Origin: Candidatus Woesearchaeota archaeon
GTDB taxonomy: Archaea; Nanobdellota; Nanobdellia; Woesearchaeales; BM511
Length of the DNA stretch: 8,094 nucleotides
Direction of reading: 5' to 3'
NCBI GenBank assembly: GCA_018221175.1
Contig: JAAOYE010000119.1
Span: forward strand, 1 to 8,094
Shown: one piece after another, positions 1 to 4,417 of the stretch
Numbering within the stretch: position 1 is the stretch's first letter
Layout of the letters: every line of letters begins with the position of its first letter
The notes under the pieces: model-generated
The model's input: only the letters and a program-made list of their open reading frames with translations
Told to the model about the DNA's origin: nothing
Databases searched by the model: none
Program-made: the position numbers and the translations under genes

Positions 1-76
1 CGCTGGTTTTTTCGCAGTGTATTAAAGCATTTTTGCTTTAATGCGCTCTTGCGTGTCAACCGAGCGTAACCAGTTG
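1..76 (-). other. Probable T-loop intron of tRNA-Ile (59/60), 5' part
   Basis: The T-loop stops after base 59 (UUCAAA), the same point at which tRNA-Asn in this window is interrupted. The following 76 bases are structured. CUGGUU near the exon can pair with AACCAG near the window edge. Inside, AUUAAAGC/GCUUUAAU forms an 8-bp hairpin (plus-strand positions 21-28 and 35-42), and CGCA/UGCG can close around it. No tRNA 3' half follows, so the 3' splice site is outside the window and the insertion is at least 76 bases. The 3' bulge cannot be checked here, so the boundary rests on analogy with tRNA-Asn. Confidence 0.6.
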
Positions 77-98
77 TTTGAACACCGGACCACTCGAT

Positions 99-118
99 GT
101 CTGGGAGATAAATTCTCG
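99..118 (-). other. Intron in the anticodon loop of tRNA-Ile (37/38)
   Basis: This 20-base archaeal tRNA intron sits at the canonical position after base 37. On the minus strand the BHB reads: central helix CUGA/CCAG (three pairs plus one A-C mismatch), 5' bulge UA|C, intron hairpin GAGA/UCUC with loop AUUUA, and 3' bulge AC|A. Both cuts fall between the second and third bulge base, as expected for the archaeal splicing endonuclease. Removal leaves a seven-base loop CUGAUAA inside the perfect CUCGA/UCGAG stem. Confidence 0.85.
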
Positions 119-182
119 TATCAGTCGAGCACTCTACCAGGCTAAGCTACGGGCCCACAACTATCTTTTGAAATCGGATTTG

Positions 183-191
183 TTTTAAAAA
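183..191 (-). promoter_or_regulatory. TATA box of tRNA-Ile
   Basis: The minus strand reads TTTTTAAAA, centred 31 bases before the tRNA 5' end. The TATA box of tRNA-Asn lies at the same distance, which supports both calls. Confidence 0.5.
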
Positions 192-242
192 TGTTGTGGT
201 TTTACAATCAATATCACCATATAGTAAAAACTATTGCAAAGT

Positions 243-252
243 TTTTTAAATA
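243..252 (+). promoter_or_regulatory. TATA box of the acyltransferase gene
   Basis: The T/A-rich element TTTTTAAATA is centred about 26 bases before the ATG at 274. This spacing puts transcription start at or next to the start codon, implying a leaderless mRNA. No Shine-Dalgarno sequence lies at a usable distance; the nearest AAGG is 14 or more bases upstream. Confidence 0.5.
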
Positions 253-273
253 AATTAAGGAAAACCGAGTTTA

Positions 274-1434
274 ATGACAAAAGAAAAAAACATTGAAGAA
301 TATTTTAAATACTTTGAACATAGAATAAAAAGAGAACGTTTTGACATAGTAGAACCAATTTTTCGAAAATTTACATCACGCTTATTTTCTGAAATCCGTG
401 TTGAGGGCATAGAAAATTTAGAAGGTTTGAACACATTAGATGATATAGGAAAAGAAGCTACTAATAGATTAAATGCAAACATTATACTTCCACGCCATTT
501 AAGTTTATTAGACTTTATATTAACACCTTCCGAACTTTATATTCATAATTTCTACACCACTATACAATCGGGAGATAACATGTTTTTTGGACCATTTGAT
601 AATTTCTGGCGTGAATTGGGTGCATTCATGGCTTTAAGAGATGAAAAGACTTTTGATGATGGGACAATTATTAAACCTAGAGCAGGTGGAAGAATACTTC
701 GTTCTTATACTGAAAAAGAGATAGTTGGAAAAAAAGAAAATGCTATGATATACTTAGAACATCTAAAAGTTGATGGCAAAACCAAGTCAGGAAGAAGTTA
801 TGATGGTTCTTTATTGGAATTTATGGGGTTTCCAATTCAAACACTGCTTTTGGCTCAAGAAAACACGGGTGTACCTGTAATAATCTTTCCAGTTAATAAT
901 AGTTATGAAAGAGTAGTTGAGACAGCTAATTATGAAAAACTTATAAGAATTAACAATAAGGGATGGAAGAATGCTAAAGATTATTTATTAATTCTTAAGA
1001 ACGCTATTTCGCCAATATATCCGAAAACTGAAACCTCAATCGTCTTTGGAGAACCTTACTTATTGGACCCTGACAAAAATAGAAAAGATCACACTATTAA
1101 ATCAAGGGAAGAAGTGGGAAAATTATCAAAAATATATGATTCACAAGTTTTTTTTAGAGCAATTGGTGAACAAAGGCACATATCCCACACAAATTTAACT
1201 GACAAAATTAATGAAGTCTTGGATAATGTAAGTAGATTTAGTCTTGAAAGTAATTTAGCACCAGGGCTTAGTAGAAGATATGATAGTGGGGGAACTGAAG
1301 CATTAATTGATAGAACTTGTAAGGTTTTTAAAGATTCTTTAATGTATTTTGGAGGAGTTTTCTATATAACTAATTCAAATGTTGCTATGCAATCTAGAAA
1401 TCAGATATCTCATTTATTTGATGAAGCAACATAA
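274..1434 (+). CDS. PlsB-type glycerol-3-phosphate acyltransferase-like protein
   Basis: The predicted product is a 386-residue acyltransferase of the PlsB/GPAT/LPLAT superfamily. Visible motifs in order are the catalytic HX4D box (H75-LSLL-D80, within LPRHLSLLDF), a GAFMALRD block at 116-123 resembling the family's GAFFIRR, an acidic plus Gly-Arg-Ser region (YLEH at 160-163, SGRSYDG at 172-178) resembling EGxRSRxG but with extra residues between E and GRS, and VPVIIFPVNNSYERV at 200-214, close to the PlsB SYERI motif. Bacterial PlsB is about 800 residues, so this corresponds to the catalytic domain with short extensions. Such enzymes normally put a fatty acyl chain on glycerol-3-phosphate at the membrane. 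No clear transmembrane segment is seen. The true acceptor is unknown, because archaeal lipids are ether-linked isoprenoids. The gene stands alone between two tRNA genes on the opposite strand. About half of the Arg codons in its first part are CGN, whereas AGA/AGG dominate in the pyr genes; with its family this hints at acquisition from bacteria, but the evidence is weak. Confidence 0.75.
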   Translation: MTKEKNIEEYFKYFEHRIKRERFDIVEPIFRKFTSRLFSEIRVEGIENLEGLNTLDDIGKEATNRLNANIILPRHLSLLDFILTPSELYIHNFYTTIQSGDNMFFGPFDNFWRELGAFMALRDEKTFDDGTIIKPRAGGRILRSYTEKEIVGKKENAMIYLEHLKVDGKTKSGRSYDGSLLEFMGFPIQTLLLAQENTGVPVIIFPVNNSYERVVETANYEKLIRINNKGWKNAKDYLLILKNAISPIYPKTETSIVFGEPYLLDPDKNRKDHTIKSREEVGKLSKIYDSQVFFRAIGEQRHISHTNLTDKINEVLDNVSRFSLESNLAPGLSRRYDSGGTEALIDRTCKVFKDSLMYFGGVFYITNSNVAMQSRNQISHLFDEAT

Positions 1435-1648
1435 ATAATGTTAGCAAGAAAAAGACGTCAAAAAACTTAGCGTTAATTTTTTTCAACCTGGAGATAAAAC
1501 TAATAGTGTAACAAGTAGAAAGAATATAAACCAGATCATAATGTTATATAAATTATCATCCCCCCCCTTCCAATTTTATGGGTAAACCCCGTAGATTAAA
1601 CCAAATAAAACATTAAATTATACTGTTAATTAACCCCCAGACTTTAAC
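1435..1648. other. Non-coding gap between acyltransferase and tRNA-Asn
   Basis: No convincing gene is seen on either strand. The stretch is AT-rich and contains a run of eight C at 1560-1567, a small GGG-TAAA-CCC inverted pair at 1580-1589 and a 10-base palindrome GTTAATTAAC at 1625-1634. The two genes converge here, so the region should hold their 3' ends. Confidence 0.5.
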
Positions 1649-1659
1649 AAAAAGAAAAA
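1649..1659 (-). terminator. Oligo-T terminator of tRNA-Asn
   Basis: Immediately after the discriminator base, the minus strand reads TTTTTCTTTTT. Runs of T are the usual archaeal transcription termination signal, so tRNA-Asn is probably a single-gene transcript. Confidence 0.65.
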
Positions 1660-1673
1660 CGCCTCCGACCAGA

Positions 1674-1715
1674 ATTTCAACGATAGTGGAAAGTCGAAAA
1701 TTTCCAATTTTCGTT
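1674..1715 (-). other. Intron in the T-loop of tRNA-Asn (59/60)
   Basis: This 42-base intron lies at a non-canonical position inside the T-loop. The BHB is perfect. Exon UUCA (bases 54-57) pairs with intron UGAA, the 5' bulge is AG|A, intron stem ACGA pairs with UCGU, and the 3' bulge is AU|U just before T-stem CUGGU. Removal gives the loop UUCAAGU. Inside the intron UGGAAA/UUUCCA can extend the hairpin. A competing 8-bp hairpin CGAAAAUU/AAUUUUCG (1695-1713) would break the ACGA/UCGU stem. Confidence 0.9.
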
Positions 1716-1737
1716 CTTGAACTGGTGACCTTGCGGT

Positions 1738-1756
1738 TTCTTATCCCAAAATGAGT
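1738..1756 (-). other. Intron in the anticodon loop of tRNA-Asn (37/38)
   Basis: This 19-base insertion lies after A37. The intron hairpin is CUCA/UGGG with loop UUU, the 5' bulge is UA|A and the 3' bulge is AA|A. The central helix is poor: CUGU opposite UAAG gives only two good pairs. It is therefore a relaxed BHB, in contrast to the well-formed T-loop intron of the same gene. The site and the restored 7-base loop leave little doubt that it is an intron. Confidence 0.82.
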
Positions 1757-1819
1757 TAACAGCCGCACGCTCTACCTGCTAAGCTACGGAGGCATTTCAT
1801 CTGTTTGGATTTAGAATTG

Positions 1820-1828
1820 TTTTATAAA
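1820..1828 (-). promoter_or_regulatory. TATA box of tRNA-Asn
   Basis: The minus strand reads TTTATAAAA, centred 31 bases before the tRNA 5' end, the same spacing as for tRNA-Ile. Confidence 0.6.
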
Positions 1829-1861
1829 ATTTTCTATGATATATTAGGTGACAATAGTTAA

Positions 1862-1879
1862 AGGTGATGAATATCACCT
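1862..1879. repeat. Palindrome AGGTGAT-GAAT-ATCACCT
   Basis: A perfect 7-base inverted repeat with a 4-base centre lies between the divergent promoters of tRNA-Asn and the gene at 1983, just before two ACTGGAC copies. It could be an operator. Nothing in the sequence identifies its binder. Confidence 0.45.
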
Positions 1880-1884
1880 AGTAT

Positions 1885-1897
1885 ACTGGACTGGACA
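1885..1897 (+). repeat. Two overlapping ACTGGAC copies
   Basis: ACTGGAC occurs at 1885-1891 and again at 1890-1896, offset by five bases. The last copy ends about 11 bases before a possible TATA element at 1908-1917. The same 7-mer occurs three times upstream of the gene at 2520, with similar spacing to its TATA box. Confidence 0.5.
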
Positions 1898-1907
1898 AAC
1901 AAATTTA

Positions 1908-1917
1908 CATAAATTTT
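1908..1917 (+). promoter_or_regulatory. Possible TATA element of the gene at 1983
   Basis: CATAAATTTT could serve as a TATA box, giving a leader of roughly 45 bases that includes the ribosome binding site. TTTTTAAA at 1942-1949 is an alternative with a much shorter leader. The first is preferred only because its distance to the ACTGGAC repeats matches that at 2490. Confidence 0.3.
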
Positions 1918-1971
1918 TTGTTCTGTACTGATAACAAAGAATTTTTAAAGGATAACAAACAACACATAATA

Positions 1972-1978
1972 GAGGTGA
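1972..1978 (+). promoter_or_regulatory. Shine-Dalgarno site of the gene at 1983
   Basis: GAGGTGA lies four bases before ATG. It is the strongest ribosome binding site in the window, in contrast to the leaderless-looking genes at 274, 2520 and 3038. Confidence 0.7.
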
Positions 1979-1982
1979 ACAC

Positions 1983-2381
1983 ATGAGCTTTCTAAAGCAA
2001 ATGCTTCACGGACTTTTCAAAAGCACAAAAGAATATGAGAAAAAAACTGAGCAAGCAGTAGATAATGCTCAAAAAAAACGGATTTTGGAAGAGGAAACCA
2101 TAGATAAAAAAACCCATCGTTTCCAACAGCAAGCAGACAAAGAAAAGCAAGAAAAAGAACTTGAAGAAATGGTTGATCGTGAACAAATTAGGATTGTTGA
2201 TGAAGAGGAGGAAATTCTTGAAGGAAAAAGAAAAGGTGAAGGAGTGTTATATCATCAAAACATCCTGGGTCCGCCGCCGGGAAAAGAAATCCCAAGCCAT
2301 GTTTACAACCCAAACACGCATAAAGAAGAACACCATCATAAAAAATATCAGTCTGATTCACAGCAAAAAATGTATCAATAA
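1983..2381 (+). CDS. Unknown charged, probably coiled-coil protein
   Basis: The product is 132 residues of unrecognised family. Residues 1-15 (MSFLKQMLHGLFKST) could form a short amphipathic helix. Residues 16-85 are extremely rich in E, K, Q and D with few hydrophobics and no proline, which suggests a long helix or coiled coil, including the acidic run DEEEEILEG near 73-81. The rest is different: a GPPPGKEIPSHVYNPNTHK segment (96-114), then a His/Lys/Gln-rich tail with HHH (117-119). There is no signal peptide or transmembrane span. The start is well supported: GAGGTGA at 1972-1978 lies four bases before the ATG. The gene follows ACTGGAC repeats also found before the next gene, so the two may be co-regulated. 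A role as a structural or nucleic-acid-associated accessory protein is only a guess. Confidence 0.7.
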   Translation: MSFLKQMLHGLFKSTKEYEKKTEQAVDNAQKKRILEEETIDKKTHRFQQQADKEKQEKELEEMVDREQIRIVDEEEEILEGKRKGEGVLYHQNILGPPPGKEIPSHVYNPNTHKEEHHHKKYQSDSQQKMYQ

Positions 2382-2426
2382 TCAAAGCTAGTTTCTTATA
2401 ATTAATTCTAAAAAATTACTGTCACC

Positions 2427-2476
2427 CACTGGACAAGTCTTTATCGTCGACAGACACCTCCACTGGACACTGGACA
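2427..2476 (+). repeat. Three ACTGGAC copies upstream of the gene at 2520
   Basis: ACTGGAC occurs at 2428-2434, 2462-2468 and 2469-2475. Each is preceded by C, giving CACTGGAC. The last two abut with a 7-base period. They end about 14 bases before the TATA box at 2490, in the zone where archaeal activators or repressors commonly bind. Confidence 0.6.
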
Positions 2477-2489
2477 TTTGCGTGTGAGG

Positions 2490-2497
2490 TTTATAAA
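2490..2497 (+). promoter_or_regulatory. TATA box of the gene at 2520
   Basis: TTTATAAA is centred 26-27 bases before the ATG at 2520. This predicts a leaderless mRNA and settles the start codon, because in-frame TTG (2478) and GTG (2484) lie upstream of the promoter. Confidence 0.7.
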
Positions 2498-2519
2498 TGA
2501 AAACACCCTACAGAAGTGT

Positions 2520-2993
2520 ATGAAGCAGACAATATCCATTGATACACCTCTATCAGAAATGACACTTCGGCGCTATGAAAAACCTTATGACCTTACAAGA
2601 CGCAACCTTGTAAGAAAACTATGCCTTTCAGTTGGACTACTTCAACCGGGAGATTCAAGAGATGTGGTTGTGGACGTCTTATTCGTGCTGCTCCAGGCAA
2701 AAGTAGAAAACAAACATCTTACATCAGAAGAAGTGAACAAGAAAGTTATAGATATAAGAACAGCAGAAAAAATGCCTTTAGTCGGTATCGCTGGTTCTAA
2801 CATAAGACGCCAACTAAAACGCCTTAGAGAAGTTCACCTTGCAGAAAAAGTTAAAAACACATATAGAATAACAGAATTTGCAAAAATCAAAGACACATTT
2901 GAAGACAAAATGATAAAATACATGCTGCCATCAATCATAGAAAGAGTACGAGAATATTATGACAAGGTTGATGGGGCTTTTTCTCTAGAGTAA
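2520..2993 (+). CDS. Predicted winged-helix DNA-binding protein
   Basis: The 157-residue product begins MKQTISIDTP and carries a basic TLRRYEKPYDLTRRNLVRKLCLSVGLLQPGDSRDVV segment (15-50), a hydrophobic helix (51-60), then a likely helix-turn-helix and wing: LTSEEVNKKVIDI (67-79), GIAGSNIRRQLKRLREVHLAEKVKNTYRITEF (89-120). SNIRRQLKRLRE looks like a recognition helix and KVKNTYRIT like the wing. The acidic C-terminus (about 125-157, ML-PSIIERVREYYDKV) looks helical and may dimerise. I recognise the pattern as an archaeal transcription-factor-like type but cannot name the family. The pyr operon begins 44 bases downstream on the same strand with its own TATA box. Tandem ACTGGAC repeats before this gene suggest autoregulation, which is inferred. 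A reading that starts at TTG 2478 would add 14 residues but would include the promoter. Confidence 0.7.
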   Translation: MKQTISIDTPLSEMTLRRYEKPYDLTRRNLVRKLCLSVGLLQPGDSRDVVVDVLFVLLQAKVENKHLTSEEVNKKVIDIRTAEKMPLVGIAGSNIRRQLKRLREVHLAEKVKNTYRITEFAKIKDTFEDKMIKYMLPSIIERVREYYDKVDGAFSLE

Positions 2994-3002
2994 ACCACAA
3001 CC

Positions 3003-3010
3003 TTTATAAA
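3003..3010 (+). promoter_or_regulatory. TATA box of the pyr operon
   Basis: TTTATAAA is centred 31 bases before the pyrB ATG, so the leader would be only a few bases and no attenuator fits. The box is flanked by a 6-base inverted repeat, AACCTT (2999-3004) and AAGGTT (3026-3031), that would cover both promoter and start site. Confidence 0.65.
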
Positions 3011-3037
3011 TTAAATCTTTGTCCGAAGGTTTCTAGG

Positions 3038-3952
3038 ATGAACTTTAAAGGAAGAGATGTTATATCCATAGGCGACTTCTCAAAAGATGAAATTATTCAC
3101 ATCTTAAAAACTGCAAAAGAGATGGAATCAAACCCGAAACTCTTTCTTGTGGGAAAACTGATGGGGACTCTTTTCTTTGAGCCATCAACAAGAACAAGGC
3201 TCTCGCATGAGGCTGCTATGGAGAAACTTGGCGGCGCAGTCATTGGATTTGCAGACCCAGCAGTCACATCAAAGAAAAAAGGAGAGACGCTTCAAGACAC
3301 GATAAAGATGGTCGACCAATATGTTGATGTTATAGTCATGCGGCACAACCATGACGGTGCGGCAAGGGCGGCGGCTGAAGTTTCTAAAGTACCCATAATA
3401 AACGCTGGAGACGGCGCAAATCAACATCCTACGCAAACACTCCTAGATTTATACACTATCCAAAAATCACAAGGCAAATTTGATGGGCTAAAAATAGTAA
3501 TGATAGGAGACTTAAAGTATGGGAGAACAGTACATTCACTCGCAGTGGCGCTTTCTCATTTCAAGTGCGAGCAGTATTTTGTGGCTCCAAAAAGCCTAAA
3601 GATGCCAAAATATGTAATAACTCATCTCAAAGACAAGAACATTAAGTTTTATGAAACAGAAAAAATGGGAGGTGTTCTTTCAAAAGCAGACATTATCTAC
3701 ATGACAAGGATTCAGGAAGAAAGATTCCCAGATCGCGCTGAGTATGAAAAAGTCAAAGGAGTGTACATACTATCAAAATCAAAACTAAAGAATGTGAAAA
3801 AAAACATGAAGATACTCCACCCCCTGCCAAGAGTTAATGAGATAACACAAGATGTTGATAACACACCATATGCATACTACTTTGAGCAGGCAGGAAATGG
3901 CATTCCAACAAGACAGGCAATCCTTGCCCTAATACTCGGAGCCAAAAAATGA
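3038..3952 (+). CDS. pyrB: Aspartate carbamoyltransferase, catalytic subunit
   Basis: The enzyme condenses carbamoyl phosphate and L-aspartate to N-carbamoyl-aspartate, the committed step of pyrimidine synthesis, in the cytoplasm. The 304-residue length is normal. The N-terminal carbamoyl-phosphate domain has the signature FFEPSTRTRLS (STRTR at 50-54), the mobile 80s loop TSKKKGETL (77-85) contributed to the neighbouring subunit's active site, and HPTQTLLDLYTI (130-141). The aspartate domain ends with LHPLPRVNEI (260-269) and a C-terminal QAGNGIPTRQAILALIL helix. All catalytic motifs are intact. It is first in the operon, and pyrI overlaps its stop codon by four bases (ATGA), consistent with a dodecameric holoenzyme made of both subunits. 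The start is the ATG at 3038, nearly leaderless behind TTTATAAA. Confidence 0.97.
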   Translation: MNFKGRDVISIGDFSKDEIIHILKTAKEMESNPKLFLVGKLMGTLFFEPSTRTRLSHEAAMEKLGGAVIGFADPAVTSKKKGETLQDTIKMVDQYVDVIVMRHNHDGAARAAAEVSKVPIINAGDGANQHPTQTLLDLYTIQKSQGKFDGLKIVMIGDLKYGRTVHSLAVALSHFKCEQYFVAPKSLKMPKYVITHLKDKNIKFYETEKMGGVLSKADIIYMTRIQEERFPDRAEYEKVKGVYILSKSKLKNVKKNMKILHPLPRVNEITQDVDNTPYAYYFEQAGNGIPTRQAILALILGAKK

Positions 3953-4395
3953 GCGAGAAAAAAAGAAGTATATCAGCACTAAAAAACGGGACAGTAATAG
4001 ACCATATTAAAAATGAGAACACATTCAAAATTCTGCAAATATTAAACCTTAAAGATGAGCATCTGATGATTGGTACAAATCTTAAAAGCAAAAAGCTTGG
4101 GAAAAAAGGCATTATCAAAGTTGCTGATAAAGAACTTTCAAAAGAAGAATTAAACAAAGTGAGCTTTGTAGCTCCAAAAGCAACAATAGCACTAATAAAA
4201 GATTATGATGTGAAAAAAAAGTTTGAGATTGACTTTCCAAAGGAATTTGTTGGTGTTGCGAAATGCGGCAACTATAATTGCATAACAAACAACGAGCCTG
4301 TAGAAACCCATTTTTTTACGCTCTCGCAAGATCCAATTATAGTAAAATGCAAATATTGTGAGAAAGTATTCTCAAACGAGCTTGAGATAATCTAA
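3949..4395 (+). CDS. pyrI: Aspartate carbamoyltransferase, regulatory subunit
   Basis: This 148-residue subunit binds nucleotide effectors and docks to PyrB trimers. The N-terminal allosteric domain begins with the typical basic stretch and GTVIDHI (14-20). The C-terminal zinc domain has the four expected cysteines, C106-x4-C111 and C134-x2-C137, which hold the zinc needed for contact with PyrB. Length is close to that of E. coli PyrI (about 153). The ATG overlaps the pyrB stop, and CGGAG seven bases upstream serves as ribosome binding site. Its presence suggests feedback control of the pathway at the enzyme level. Confidence 0.96.
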   Translation: MSEKKRSISALKNGTVIDHIKNENTFKILQILNLKDEHLMIGTNLKSKKLGKKGIIKVADKELSKEELNKVSFVAPKATIALIKDYDVKKKFEIDFPKEFVGVAKCGNYNCITNNEPVETHFFTLSQDPIIVKCKYCEKVFSNELEII

Positions 4396-4404
4396 AAACA
4401 TTTT

Positions 4405-4412
4405 GAGGGGGA
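4405..4412 (+). promoter_or_regulatory. Ribosome binding site that decides the pyrC start
   Basis: GAGGGGGA lies five bases before the in-frame ATT at 4418 and overlaps the alternative TTG at 4403. No ATG or GTG occurs in frame near it, so a rare start codon is implied. Confidence 0.55.
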
Positions 4413-4417
4413 GACTT

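Larger units (their letters stand above)
1..156 (-). tRNA. tRNA-Ile(GAU), partial at the window edge, two interruptions
   Basis: Read on the minus strand from 156, the acceptor 5' strand is GGGCCCG, followed by UA, a D-arm (GCUU/GAGU with GG in the loop), an anticodon stem CUCGA/UCGAG, a variable region UGGUC, T-stem 5' strand CGGUG and the T-loop start UUCAAA. The anticodon GAU is at 120-122 and follows C32-U33, giving isoleucine. The anticodon loop is broken by a 20-base intron. After UUCAAA at 77-82 the sequence does not continue into a T-stem 3' strand (CACCG) or an acceptor 3' strand (CGGGCCC). Neither occurs anywhere in 1-76, so a second insertion in the T-loop probably runs past the window start and the gene's 3' end lies outside. 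A split tRNA whose 3' half is elsewhere is the alternative. Confidence 0.88.
1660..1793 (-). tRNA. tRNA-Asn(GUU) with two introns
   Basis: This is a complete gene. Acceptor strands GCCUCCG (1787-1793) and CGGAGGC (1661-1667) pair perfectly, with discriminator G73 at 1660 and no encoded CCA. The D-arm is GCUU/GAGC with GG in the loop, the anticodon stem is UGCGG/CCGCA, the anticodon GUU is at 1758-1760, the variable loop is AGGUC and the T-stem is ACCAG/CUGGU. Two introns (19 and 42 bases) bring the gene to 134 bases. Removing them leaves exactly 73 bases with a normal CUGUUAA anticodon loop and UUCAAGU T-loop. G73 is usual for tRNA-Asn. The next upstream gene on the other strand starts at 1983. 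Confidence 0.95.

Noticed and set aside
99..118. tRNA-Trp reading of the first tRNA, because CCA occurs in CTCCCAGAC
   Set aside because: That CCA is in the intron side of the BHB. The only reading that gives a 7-base loop and correct splice bulges has GAU as anticodon.
156..1660. Integrated element bounded by the two tRNA genes
   Set aside because: No integrase, no duplicated tRNA fragment and no direct repeats marking attachment sites were found. The segment holds one gene.
1864..1931. C/D box guide RNA: GTGATGA at 1864-1870 and CTGA at 1928-1931
   Set aside because: The 68-base span is slightly long, and no D' or C' boxes occur at the 12-base spacing typical of archaeal guides. The C-box match is part of the AGGTGAT palindrome.
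2161..2391. Overlapping plus-strand open frame inside the gene at 1983
   Set aside because: It is a different frame of the same A-rich sequence without its own ribosome binding site. The 1983 frame has a strong one.
2427..2476. CRISPR array suggested by the ACTGGAC repeats
   Set aside because: The repeats are 7-8 bases, partly abutting and without regular spacers. They look like protein-binding sites.
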